Position numbers and translations under genes: made by a program. Below the pieces are notes generated by a model that did no database searches, was not told the origin of the DNA, and worked only from the letters and a program-made list of their open reading frames with translations. Of a stretch of DNA of 64,000 nucleotides, positions 25,264-32,779 are shown piece after piece. Position 1 is the first letter of the stretch. Each line of letters begins with the position of its first letter. Source of the DNA: Mucilaginibacter terrenus (GTDB taxonomy: Bacteria > Bacteroidota > Bacteroidia > Sphingobacteriales > Sphingobacteriaceae); NCBI RefSeq assembly GCF_003432065.1, contig NZ_QWDE01000001.1, positions 1,116,001 to 1,180,000 of the forward strand. The letters run 5' to 3'.

Positions 25264-26529
25264 CTATATCTCGTCGAGGGCATGCTCAATTTTGCTGTAA
25301 ATATAGTTTAGCTCCTCGTTGGTTATGCAATATGGTGGTAAAATATAAACGATGTTACCCAATGGACGAAGAATTATACCTGCATCTAAAAAGTAGTGAT
25401 ATAGTTTATCCCGCAGGCTGCTGAAGTACGATGTATTGTTGCCCGTTTCCCATTCTATAGCGATTATTGTTCCCGTTTGACGAGTAGAACGAACTGAACG
25501 GTGCCCGTTTATTCTAACGGCAAAAGCTTGATGTGCGGCCACTATCCTGTCAATATTCTCTTGTACCGATGGATGCAGAAATAAGTCTAAACTGGCTAAT
25601 GCAGCAGCGCAGGCAACCGGATTTGCGGTGTAAGAATGACCGTGAAAAAGCGTTTTTAGCTTATCGTCAGATAAGAAGGCGTTGTAGATATCCTGAGTGC
25701 AGGTAGTTAAACCGAAAGCCATTGTGCCACCGGTAAGCCCCTTTGAAAAGCACATAATATCAGGCTGCGTTTGCAGGTGGTCACAAGCAAAGTTTTTACC
25801 TGTTCGACCGAACCCCGTAAATACCTCATCAGCGATAAGCAAGATACCTTCTGCTTTGCAATGAGCGAGCAATTCGTCGAGATAAGCGGCCTCATACATT
25901 ACCATACCTGCAGAGCCCTGTACCAGCGGTTCGAATATGAAAGAAGATATTTGTGATTTGATGCTTGTTATATATGCTTTAATATCTGCTAAATTAGATG
26001 CATCCGGCAAGTCAATAAACTCTACATCAAATAGTAAACTATCAAACGCTGCTGTAAAAGCGCTCCTTCCACTTACCGACATGGCGCCGAAAGTATCACC
26101 GTGATAGGCGTTTTTGAAGGCGACTATCTTCGTGCGTTGCTCTCCTTTGTTATGCCAATATTGCAGGCACATCTTTATGGCTACTTCTACAGCGGTAGAA
26201 CCGTTATCGCTATAAAATGCTTTCTTTTGATTTGACGGAAGTATCGCCAATAACCTTTCGGCTAGTTCTACAGCACCCTGGTGAGTAAACCCCGCAAAGA
26301 TTACATGTTCCAGCTTCATTAGCTGTTCGGCGACTTTTTGTGCAATGTACGGATGAGCGTGCCCATGGATGTTTACCCACCAACTGGATACCGCATCTAT
26401 ATACTTAGTTCCATCTTCTGCGTATACACAAGCACCTTCGCCCCTTACAATGCCTATTGGTGCGGCAGCGGTTTGCATCTGAGTATAAGGGTGCCATATA
26501 ACCTGAAGGTCGCGTTCAGATAACGTCAT
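25264..26529 (-). CDS. bioA: Adenosylmethionine-8-amino-7-oxononanoate aminotransferase
   Basis: PLP-dependent class III aminotransferase that makes 7,8-diaminopelargonate from KAPA with SAM as amino donor, in biotin synthesis. The 421-residue protein has HPYTQMQTAA near the N terminus, SSWWVNIHGHAHPYI, YSDNGSTAVEVAIKM, the Asp of LLIADEVFTGFGRTG, and FSKGLTGG with the PLP lysine. It overlaps the upstream NUDIX gene by four bases (ATGA), indicating translational coupling. No other bio gene is in the window. Confidence 0.93.
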   Translation of the reverse strand: MTLSERDLQVIWHPYTQMQTAAAPIGIVRGEGACVYAEDGTKYIDAVSSWWVNIHGHAHPYIAQKVAEQLMKLEHVIFAGFTHQGAVELAERLLAILPSNQKKAFYSDNGSTAVEVAIKMCLQYWHNKGEQRTKIVAFKNAYHGDTFGAMSVSGRSAFTAAFDSLLFDVEFIDLPDASNLADIKAYITSIKSQISSFIFEPLVQGSAGMVMYEAAYLDELLAHCKAEGILLIADEVFTGFGRTGKNFACDHLQTQPDIMCFSKGLTGGTMAFGLTTCTQDIYNAFLSDDKLKTLFHGHSYTANPVACAAALASLDLFLHPSVQENIDRIVAAHQAFAVRINGHRSVRSTRQTGTIIAIEWETGNNTSYFSSLRDKLYHYFLDAGIILRPLGNIVYILPPYCITNEELNYIYSKIEHALDEI

Positions 26530-26975
26530 GATTGTGCGTTTAGTAGTTTACCAACGTGCTGATCTGTAGGAAAAGTAAGGTGCTCTGGTAACAAGTCGGT
26601 CACCTTTACCCATCGGAACGATTGCAGCAGATCACCTTCTCCTTCGAAATCAAAAACCTTTGTTTTAATTGCGAATTTCGGCTCGGTGAGTGCCTTTACC
26701 ATATAGTAAACACTAATAATCTGCGAATCATTGAAGGCCGACTTTATAAAAAAATCTGTTGTATAAAAGTGGCTCAGCACTTCTACTTCCAGGTCGCACT
26801 CTTCCATAAACTCCCGCTTTAAGCCATCCGGCAGGCCTTCGCCGTACTCCAGCCCGCCACCCGGGAATTTGGTAAATTGCATACCATACTCCTGCTCATC
26901 GCTGATAAGTACTTCGTTCTTACCGTTTATGAGCAAGCCATAAACGCGTACGTTAAAAAATTGCTTACTGTTCAT
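26526..26975 (-). CDS. NUDIX hydrolase
   Basis: A 149-residue NUDIX enzyme with the box GGLEYGEGLPDGLKREFMEE, which fits Gx5Ex7REUxEE, so it is likely active on a nucleoside diphosphate derivative. The substrate is not predictable. Its start overlaps the cation exporter by 11 bases and its stop overlaps bioA by four, so it sits in the middle of a tightly coupled four-gene operon. Confidence 0.88.
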   Translation of the reverse strand: MNSKQFFNVRVYGLLINGKNEVLISDEQEYGMQFTKFPGGGLEYGEGLPDGLKREFMEECDLEVEVLSHFYTTDFFIKSAFNDSQIISVYYMVKALTEPKFAIKTKVFDFEGEGDLLQSFRWVKVTDLLPEHLTFPTDQHVGKLLNAQS

Positions 26976-27942
26976 AATGTTTCTTGTTACGCATCACTTT
27001 GTCCATTGTCCATTCAATTTCCTCGCGTTTTGGCTCAGACCGTATAGGGCAATTGGGCATACTGCAGTAATGACAGCAGTACGGCAGGCATGGGTCAGTA
27101 TGTATAAAAAACTCTGTTGTGATACCAGCTTCCCTATTAACCATTTTATCTACAAGTTTTACTTCCTCGTGCACGCGATTAAGGTCAAAATAATTCGGAA
27201 GCGTTAGGTGACAGTCGATGTGCAGCTCGTTACCATACTTTTGAGCACGAAGGTTATGAATATCTATCCACTCGTCCCGGCGCTGTTCGCCGAGTACCTT
27301 TACCACATCGCTTACAATACCAAAATCCGTTTCGTCCATAAGGCCTGCTACGGATCGGCGTATGAGCTTATAACCTGTAAATAGTATATATAGCCCAACA
27401 GTAATGGATAACGCGCTATCCAGCCATAAAATACCTGTAAAGTAAATCAGCAGCAAACCTATAACCAGGCCGGTACTGGTTACCGTGTCGGTAAGCAAAT
27501 GCCGGCCGTCGGCCTCTATGGTAATTGATGGCAATGCTTTACCCCTTCGGATCATATAATACCCAAGGCCGCCGTTTATAATTCCAGTAGCACCAATAAT
27601 AATTGCACCGGTTAACAAGTCGTGAATTACCTCCGGATAGAAAAAGCTATAAGCCGATTTTAGGATAATAATTAGGCCGGCGATGCCAATAAGCGAACCT
27701 TCCAAAAACACAGAAAAGAACTCCACCTTACCATGCCCGTAGGGATGGTTCTCATCGCGGGGCAGCGCAGCCAGGTAAATGCTGTAGAAGGCAAACGCGC
27801 TGGCTACAACGTTTACGATGCTTTCCGCGGCATCGGTAAGTACAAAGTTAGAATTGGTGAGAAAGTATGCTGTAAATTTAAGCACCATCAGCAACGCGCC
27901 GGTGACAAGCGATATCAGGATAATCCGTTTGTGTTCTTTCAA
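26965..27942 (-). CDS. Cation diffusion facilitator transporter with Cys-rich tail
   Basis: A 325-residue inner-membrane CDF exporter for divalent metals (Zn, Fe, Co or Mn). Membrane-site residues are visible in DAAESIVNVV and in HLLTDTVTSTG, with the HPYGHGKVEF segment between. The cytoplasmic domain is followed by a tail with five cysteines (PCLPYCCHYCSMPNC, Cys285-Cys298), unusual and probably metal-binding. It is the first gene of the operon with NUDIX, bioA and the ferritin-like gene. A word-array element lies upstream of its start. Confidence 0.88.
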   Translation of the reverse strand: MKEHKRIILISLVTGALLMVLKFTAYFLTNSNFVLTDAAESIVNVVASAFAFYSIYLAALPRDENHPYGHGKVEFFSVFLEGSLIGIAGLIIILKSAYSFFYPEVIHDLLTGAIIIGATGIINGGLGYYMIRRGKALPSITIEADGRHLLTDTVTSTGLVIGLLLIYFTGILWLDSALSITVGLYILFTGYKLIRRSVAGLMDETDFGIVSDVVKVLGEQRRDEWIDIHNLRAQKYGNELHIDCHLTLPNYFDLNRVHEEVKLVDKMVNREAGITTEFFIHTDPCLPYCCHYCSMPNCPIRSEPKREEIEWTMDKVMRNKKHYEQ

Positions 27943-28246
27943 GGCGATGCAATTGAGGCGACAAACTTAAACAAAATGCGCCCACTTTTTACAATGACTA
28001 ACCAGCTATATTGTTTTAAAGTGTCCCGCTTTGAGAGCGGGACACCCGGGACACCTAAAAACTGCATCAAACTGTAATACAGTCAATTACATCAAACAAG
28101 CGGGACACCCCGGGACAGTACAAAAACTTTAATAATAATGGTATAAATTACTGTAAAACAGATTTATATACTTAGATTAAATGAATTCGATACAAATGGT
28201 GGGACAGTTAAAAACTAAGCCAGGCGGGACACCCTCAAACAAATTC
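27943..28246. other. Intergenic region holding word-array element A1
   Basis: The 304 bases between the CDF exporter start and the DUF4268 stop consist mostly of the repeat element at 28021-28231. Between 27943 and 28020 I see no clear -7 box for the exporter operon. Confidence 0.6.
28021..28231 (+). repeat. Intergenic word-array element A1, GGGACA variant
   Basis: Six GGGACA words on + (28039, 28048, 28102, 28112, 28201, 28226) and one inverted TGTCCC (28022-28027). The left end is a perfect 10-bp hairpin, GTGTCCCGCT (28021-28030) with AGCGGGACAC (28036-28045), loop TTGAG. The word positions 28022-28206 equal those of the element at 62001 to the base, while the spacers differ. The same layout with GAAACA occurs at 17755. 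The function is unknown. Confidence 0.9.
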
Positions 28247-28702
28247 CTACGCTTCAAACGCAGGTTTAGCATTACTCCAAAAATCGTCCAGGGCAATCAT
28301 CCGGGGTTTAAAAAAGGAGATTAGTTTTGGCCAGTCTTCCTTCTGGTAAATACTTACCGACTGTATTTCTGTAAAGATGCGCGTCACGGTTCTGCCTGAG
28401 TCATCCGAGGTATGGAGCACCCAGTCCCACTCCTCTTCCAGCGTATTATGCAGCAACGTCCTGAAATTTTTCAGTTCCTCAAAATATAGCTCCTGCAACT
28501 CCGGGTCGGCGTGGTTTAGCTCTATCCCTACGCTTGCACGCTTGTTATCAGCATCCATTTTAAAAGCAATGTTGCGCACGCCTGTTTTATAATTTATCCA
28601 GTTGATGCGTAGCCCCTCTGCAGACAACACAGGCCTCATATACTGCCCAAAGGTTGTCCAAAACTCCTGCCTTAATTGTGATGCCTGTTCTTTGCTGTAC
28701 AT
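28247..28702 (-). CDS. DUF4268-family protein
   Basis: A 151-residue cytoplasmic protein beginning MYSKEQASQLRQEFWTTFGQYM, with INWINYKTGVRNIAFKM and a C terminus WPKLISFFKPRMIALDDFW. This matches DUF4268 proteins of Bacteroidota. Some DUF4268 domains are linked to restriction-like proteins, but no nuclease or methylase is nearby here, and no catalytic motif is visible. It is a single-gene unit. Confidence 0.75.
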   Translation of the reverse strand: MYSKEQASQLRQEFWTTFGQYMRPVLSAEGLRINWINYKTGVRNIAFKMDADNKRASVGIELNHADPELQELYFEELKNFRTLLHNTLEEEWDWVLHTSDDSGRTVTRIFTEIQSVSIYQKEDWPKLISFFKPRMIALDDFWSNAKPAFEA

Positions 28703-28816
28703 ATTTTCCAGTCACTGCTCTTTCCGGCTTAAACATAAAAAGAAATCAGCTTTACCGACTAATTTTTTCAAGATGCACTCAAAAGATGCCAAAACTCTAT
28801 TTTAGCAACATCTAAC

Positions 28817-29725
28817 ATGAAACCTATGAAGCAGTTCCCTTCGTTTTTAATAGCAGTTTGCTGCACGCTTTTTATAAGCAGTTACGCCAATGCGCAAAGC
28901 ACCGTCCTGTACGACACCACCGCTAAGCCGGTAATGATATCCAACCAGTTCGCCTTTACAGAAGGGCCTGCAGTTGATAAAAAGGGCAATGTTTTTTTTA
29001 CCGATCAGCCAAACAACAAGATTTGGAAGTATGACACAGATGGAAAGCTTTCAGTATTCATGGACAGCGCCGGGCGCGGAAATGGTACTTACTTCGATAA
29101 AAAAGGAAACCTTATAGTTTGTGCAGATGAACACAATCAGCTGTGGCAGGTAGCACCCAATGGCAAGGTGAAGGTGCTTATGGTTAATTACAAGGGTAAG
29201 CTGCTTAATGGTCCGAATGATCTTTGGGTGCACCCAAATGGCAATATCTACTTCACCGATCCGTATTACCAGCGCCCCTGGTGGACACGCACGCAGCCAG
29301 ATCAGGATGGACAAAAGGTCTACTACTTACCAAAGGGCAAATCTGAAGCAATTATGGTAGATGCTGATTATAAGCGACCAAACGGCATTGTGGGTACGCC
29401 GGATGGTAAACTGCTTTACGTGGCAGACATAGGTGACAATAAGATTTATAAATACGCTGTCAACAAGGATGGCAGTCTCAGCGGTAAAGTGGTGTTTATT
29501 AATAAAGGTGCAGACGGTATGACGTTGGACGAACGCGGTAACTTGTACCTGGCGGGTAATGGCATCACGGTTTATAATCCTGAAGGGGTACAGATAGCCC
29601 ATATTGACATTCCTGAGCCATGGAGCGCAAATGTTTGCTTCGGCGGTAAAAACAAAGATTTGCTCTTTATTACAGCCTCCAAAGCTATTTATACCCTAAA
29701 GATGAAGGTGAAGGGAGTTGAATAG
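28817..29725 (+). CDS. SMP-30/gluconolactonase-family secreted protein
   Basis: A 302-residue six-bladed beta-propeller, likely a periplasmic lactonase. The signal peptide ends near ISSYANAQ; either ATG at 28817 or 28826 gives an acceptable one. Propeller repeats are visible: FTEGPAVDKKGNVFFTD, NGPNDLWVHPNGNIYFTDP and RPNGIVGTPDGKLLYVAD, including the metal-site Glu and Asn of the family. The substrate is unknown. It is monocistronic, and the downstream region carries two hairpins. Confidence 0.88.
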   Translation: MKPMKQFPSFLIAVCCTLFISSYANAQSTVLYDTTAKPVMISNQFAFTEGPAVDKKGNVFFTDQPNNKIWKYDTDGKLSVFMDSAGRGNGTYFDKKGNLIVCADEHNQLWQVAPNGKVKVLMVNYKGKLLNGPNDLWVHPNGNIYFTDPYYQRPWWTRTQPDQDGQKVYYLPKGKSEAIMVDADYKRPNGIVGTPDGKLLYVADIGDNKIYKYAVNKDGSLSGKVVFINKGADGMTLDERGNLYLAGNGITVYNPEGVQIAHIDIPEPWSANVCFGGKNKDLLFITASKAIYTLKMKVKGVE

Positions 29726-29736
29726 TTTACTATTAT

Positions 29737-29761
29737 CTAAACACTTTAACAAAGTGTTTAG
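29737..29761. repeat. Perfect 11-bp hairpin after the SMP-30 gene
   Basis: CTAAACACTTT (29737-29747) and its exact complement (29751-29761) with a 3-base loop. It may end transcription, but no T run follows. Confidence 0.6.
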
Positions 29762-29809
29762 AACTTGAGCATAGCTACCGCCCATAGTGCAAGATTAACG
29801 TTAGTGCCC

Positions 29810-29841
29810 TTACTTTCTTTTTTCCGCAAAAAAGAAAGTAA
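29810..29841. repeat. Perfect 14-bp hairpin, TTACTTTCTTTTTT arm
   Basis: The arm at 29810-29823 is exactly complementary to 29828-29841 around CCGC, followed by CAAAGAAAAAA. Similar AAAGAAAGTAACAAAGAAA strings recur between genes in many genomes, so this may be a dispersed repeat as well as a terminator. Confidence 0.65.
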
Positions 29842-30007
29842 CAAAGAAAAAACTCGCGGCTGCACAACGGTCTGTTAAAGTCACTGCTAAATCAGTACCT
29901 GTGCGCACCGCCCGTTCTGAGGCCGCATTTTAAGGTTCCCCGTTCGGTTCTTATGCTTTAACCTCAACACTTGAGCTGCTGACACAAGCTTACACAACAC
30001 GTACTTC

Positions 30008-32581
30008 TTACGCCAAATTTCTTCCCGCGTTTACAATGCCGTATACCGTGCGGATGATCAATTTATTGTAGATGCTCGTAAGCTCTTCGTCATGCTCTTT
30101 GTTGAGGCATTGCAAAGCATAATGCTGTACAATTACCAGCGGCAAAACAATACGCTCACGCAAAGCTATCGAGTGGCGTTCCACAGGCGATTCTTCCATC
30201 AGCATAGTGGTGCCTGTTAGTTCTAATAGCAGGGCTTTTGTTAATTCAAATTCATCCTTCAAACCTTTCCAGAACGCACCGAACTTCTTGTCTTCAGCAA
30301 GATGCGCCGTAACTCTAAAGTCGGATTTAGACATAGACATCATGCAATTATCCAGCATGGTTTTAAAAAATCCGGAATTTTGGTATAGCTCGCAAACTTC
30401 TTTCCAGTGGCCTTCATCCTTCATCTTCTTAAGCGCAGTACCTACGCCATAAAAGCCCGGGATGCTCTGTTTAAGCTGGCTCCATGAGGTAACGAAGCTG
30501 ATGGCACGTAAATCCTCCAGTTTAAGCTTTGCAGAAGCGTTCCGTTTCATTGGCCTGCTGCTGATGTTGGTTTGCGACAGGAGCTTTAGCGGACTAAACT
30601 TCTCCAGGTATTCCATAAACAGCGGGTGGTGGCGCATTGCCATAAACAGCTTATGGCTTTCTTCGGCCATATCGGCTATTAATGTCTTGTGTCGGTCATC
30701 CAGCAGGTCTTTATGGTTGGGGTGCAATGCAGATATGATGCCTGCGTTGATAAGCTGCTCGGTATTGAACCGTGCTGTTTCGATAGAGCCATATTGCGAA
30801 CTTACCGTTTGCCCCTGTATGGTAAGCTGTATATTATTATTGGCTATCTCGCTGCCCATTGATGCATAAAAGCGATGGGTTTTGCCACCACCGCGTGCAG
30901 GTGGGCCTCCCCTGCCATCAAAAAACGCAAGGTTGATACCGTACTTACGCGCCATGGCTGTGAGCTCAATCTTGGCTTTGTATATAGACCAATTGGCCAT
31001 TAAATAACCGCCATCTTTGGTACTGTCGCTAAAGCCAAGCATAATGGTTTGCTTGTTACCGCGGTTCTTAAGGTGTTTTTTATAGAAAGGGTGATTGTAC
31101 AAGGTTTCCATCACCCCGCTGGCATGTTTAAGATCGTTCACGGTCTCAAACAGCGGCATAAAATCAATAGTTAACTTATCTTTTTTCCATCCGCTCCACA
31201 AGAAAAGGTCTATCAATTGCAGAATGTCTGTTGCTTGCTGGCAATTACTGATAATGAACCGCTGGCAGCCTTTTACGCCATTGCTCTTTTGTATCTGCTG
31301 CATCAGGCGGATTGTGTTCAGCGTGTCCTTGGTCATTTCATCCGCATCATCCGGGCAAACGAAGTCGGCTTCGGTAAAAGGCAGTACCTTTAGCTTAGCA
31401 GCCTCATCCATTTCGGCATACCCTTTTGGTACGCCTGTATATATTTTACGTGTGCCGTACTCAAATACACTGCGCAGTATGCGGCTATCCTGCCTTATGT
31501 CCAACGTAGCGAAGTAAGATCCAAAGAGTTTTACTTTTTGAATAAGGTTATCTACCACATCAACAAAAAGGCTGTCATGATCGGCAACCAGTGTTTGGCG
31601 TATGCTCACCAGCAGGTCCAGCATTTCGGGCTGTAGGTCCTTAGCGTTTTCCTGTGGATTGAACGCGTTATCATAAAGCATGGTTTCCAGCTTGCCGAGA
31701 TTATCGCCAAAGCCGCGGAAGGTTATACGGCGCTTCAGGTTGCGGAAATCGCGGTAATAACAGCGAAAAATAATTTGCCTCAGGAGTGAAGAAACAGACT
31801 TGGTGGTCTCTGTGGTTACGTTGGGGTTGCCGTCGCGGTCGCCGCCCGGCCAAAAGCCCATCTCCAGTACCTGGTGGGCGTTATCTATCTCAAATTCTTC
31901 TTCCAGTTTGCTTTGTATGCCGGAGAGCGCGTGGTAAAAAATATTCTCCAGGAACCACACTAAACTAACCGCCTCATCTACCGGCGTTGGCGACGTTTTG
32001 TTAAAGAAAGGTGTTTTACCCAGCTGTTGTAATAATACGTTTATGCTGGGGATATCGTTTGTTTTCAGCGCCTCTATCAGGTCTGTCATGATCCCCAGCA
32101 CGGTACCCGGGTAAAACTGGGTAGGATGCGCGGTAAGCACCAGGCGGAGTGAAAAATCGTTAAGCTGTTTGCTGATGTCACGCCTTGCCTGCTCGTTAGA
32201 GGTTGCCTGCTGAACCATGCTTTGCAGTGGGCCGGTATCATCAGACCGGCCGAGGGTACCAAACGATGAATCTTCAATGGCATCAAACAGTACTACCTGC
32301 CGCTCTATATATTGTATAAAACGAAACAGACGGTTTAGCTGCTCGCGGTGATCTATACCCGGCACATACTTCTCAAAAAATGACTCGATGATCTCCTTTG
32401 GCGAAAGCTGGCTTGCAGCGCCCTTTTCGCAATGCGCACTGAAGAACGGCAGCAAAATACCTATTTCCTTTACCTGGTAAAACGGCAGCGTTTGAAAGAG
32501 GCTGTTGTACAGGTCAAATCGGGTTACAACTTCGTGATTAAAGGTAGCTTCGCGCTGGCTGAGCCTTTGGGTTGATGGCAT
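30008..32581 (-). CDS. ppc: Phosphoenolpyruvate carboxylase
   Basis: Anaplerotic enzyme making oxaloacetate from PEP and bicarbonate. The 857-residue protein carries VLTAHPTQ with catalytic His152, GGDRDGNPNVT, LGFSDSTKDGGYLMANW and FDGRGGPPARGGG. The usual C-terminal end, with a final conserved Asn-Ala-Gly segment (IVNAGRNLA), is present. The length is near the family norm. It is a monocistronic minus-strand gene with no clear terminator at 29998-30007. Confidence 0.95.
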   Translation of the reverse strand: MPSTQRLSQREATFNHEVVTRFDLYNSLFQTLPFYQVKEIGILLPFFSAHCEKGAASQLSPKEIIESFFEKYVPGIDHREQLNRLFRFIQYIERQVVLFDAIEDSSFGTLGRSDDTGPLQSMVQQATSNEQARRDISKQLNDFSLRLVLTAHPTQFYPGTVLGIMTDLIEALKTNDIPSINVLLQQLGKTPFFNKTSPTPVDEAVSLVWFLENIFYHALSGIQSKLEEEFEIDNAHQVLEMGFWPGGDRDGNPNVTTETTKSVSSLLRQIIFRCYYRDFRNLKRRITFRGFGDNLGKLETMLYDNAFNPQENAKDLQPEMLDLLVSIRQTLVADHDSLFVDVVDNLIQKVKLFGSYFATLDIRQDSRILRSVFEYGTRKIYTGVPKGYAEMDEAAKLKVLPFTEADFVCPDDADEMTKDTLNTIRLMQQIQKSNGVKGCQRFIISNCQQATDILQLIDLFLWSGWKKDKLTIDFMPLFETVNDLKHASGVMETLYNHPFYKKHLKNRGNKQTIMLGFSDSTKDGGYLMANWSIYKAKIELTAMARKYGINLAFFDGRGGPPARGGGKTHRFYASMGSEIANNNIQLTIQGQTVSSQYGSIETARFNTEQLINAGIISALHPNHKDLLDDRHKTLIADMAEESHKLFMAMRHHPLFMEYLEKFSPLKLLSQTNISSRPMKRNASAKLKLEDLRAISFVTSWSQLKQSIPGFYGVGTALKKMKDEGHWKEVCELYQNSGFFKTMLDNCMMSMSKSDFRVTAHLAEDKKFGAFWKGLKDEFELTKALLLELTGTTMLMEESPVERHSIALRERIVLPLVIVQHYALQCLNKEHDEELTSIYNKLIIRTVYGIVNAGRNLA

Positions 32582-32723
32582 AACAAACAGTTTTGTAAAT
32601 TACATAATCCAGTTACCCGGTATATGATGGCGTGAATTTAGGTATCTAAAACTAAATTATCTTAATATATGAATAATTAATAACAGATAACCCGTTTTAA
32701 TGCAATAATGCTTATTACAACTC

Positions 32724-32749
32724 TTGCGCCTTTTATTTGTTTAAATTTG
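32724..32749 (+). promoter_or_regulatory. Promoter of the FUSC-family gene
   Basis: TTG (32724-32726), a 15-base spacer and TAAATTTG (32742-32749), 30 bases before the ATG at 32780. Confidence 0.4.
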
Positions 32750-32779
32750 CAGTGTACTAAATTCATATAGATAAACTGC

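Noticed and set aside
28021-28231. Word array read as a CRISPR array
   Set aside because: Repeat units are only six bases, at unequal but fixed distances, with an inverted copy, and no cas genes are present.
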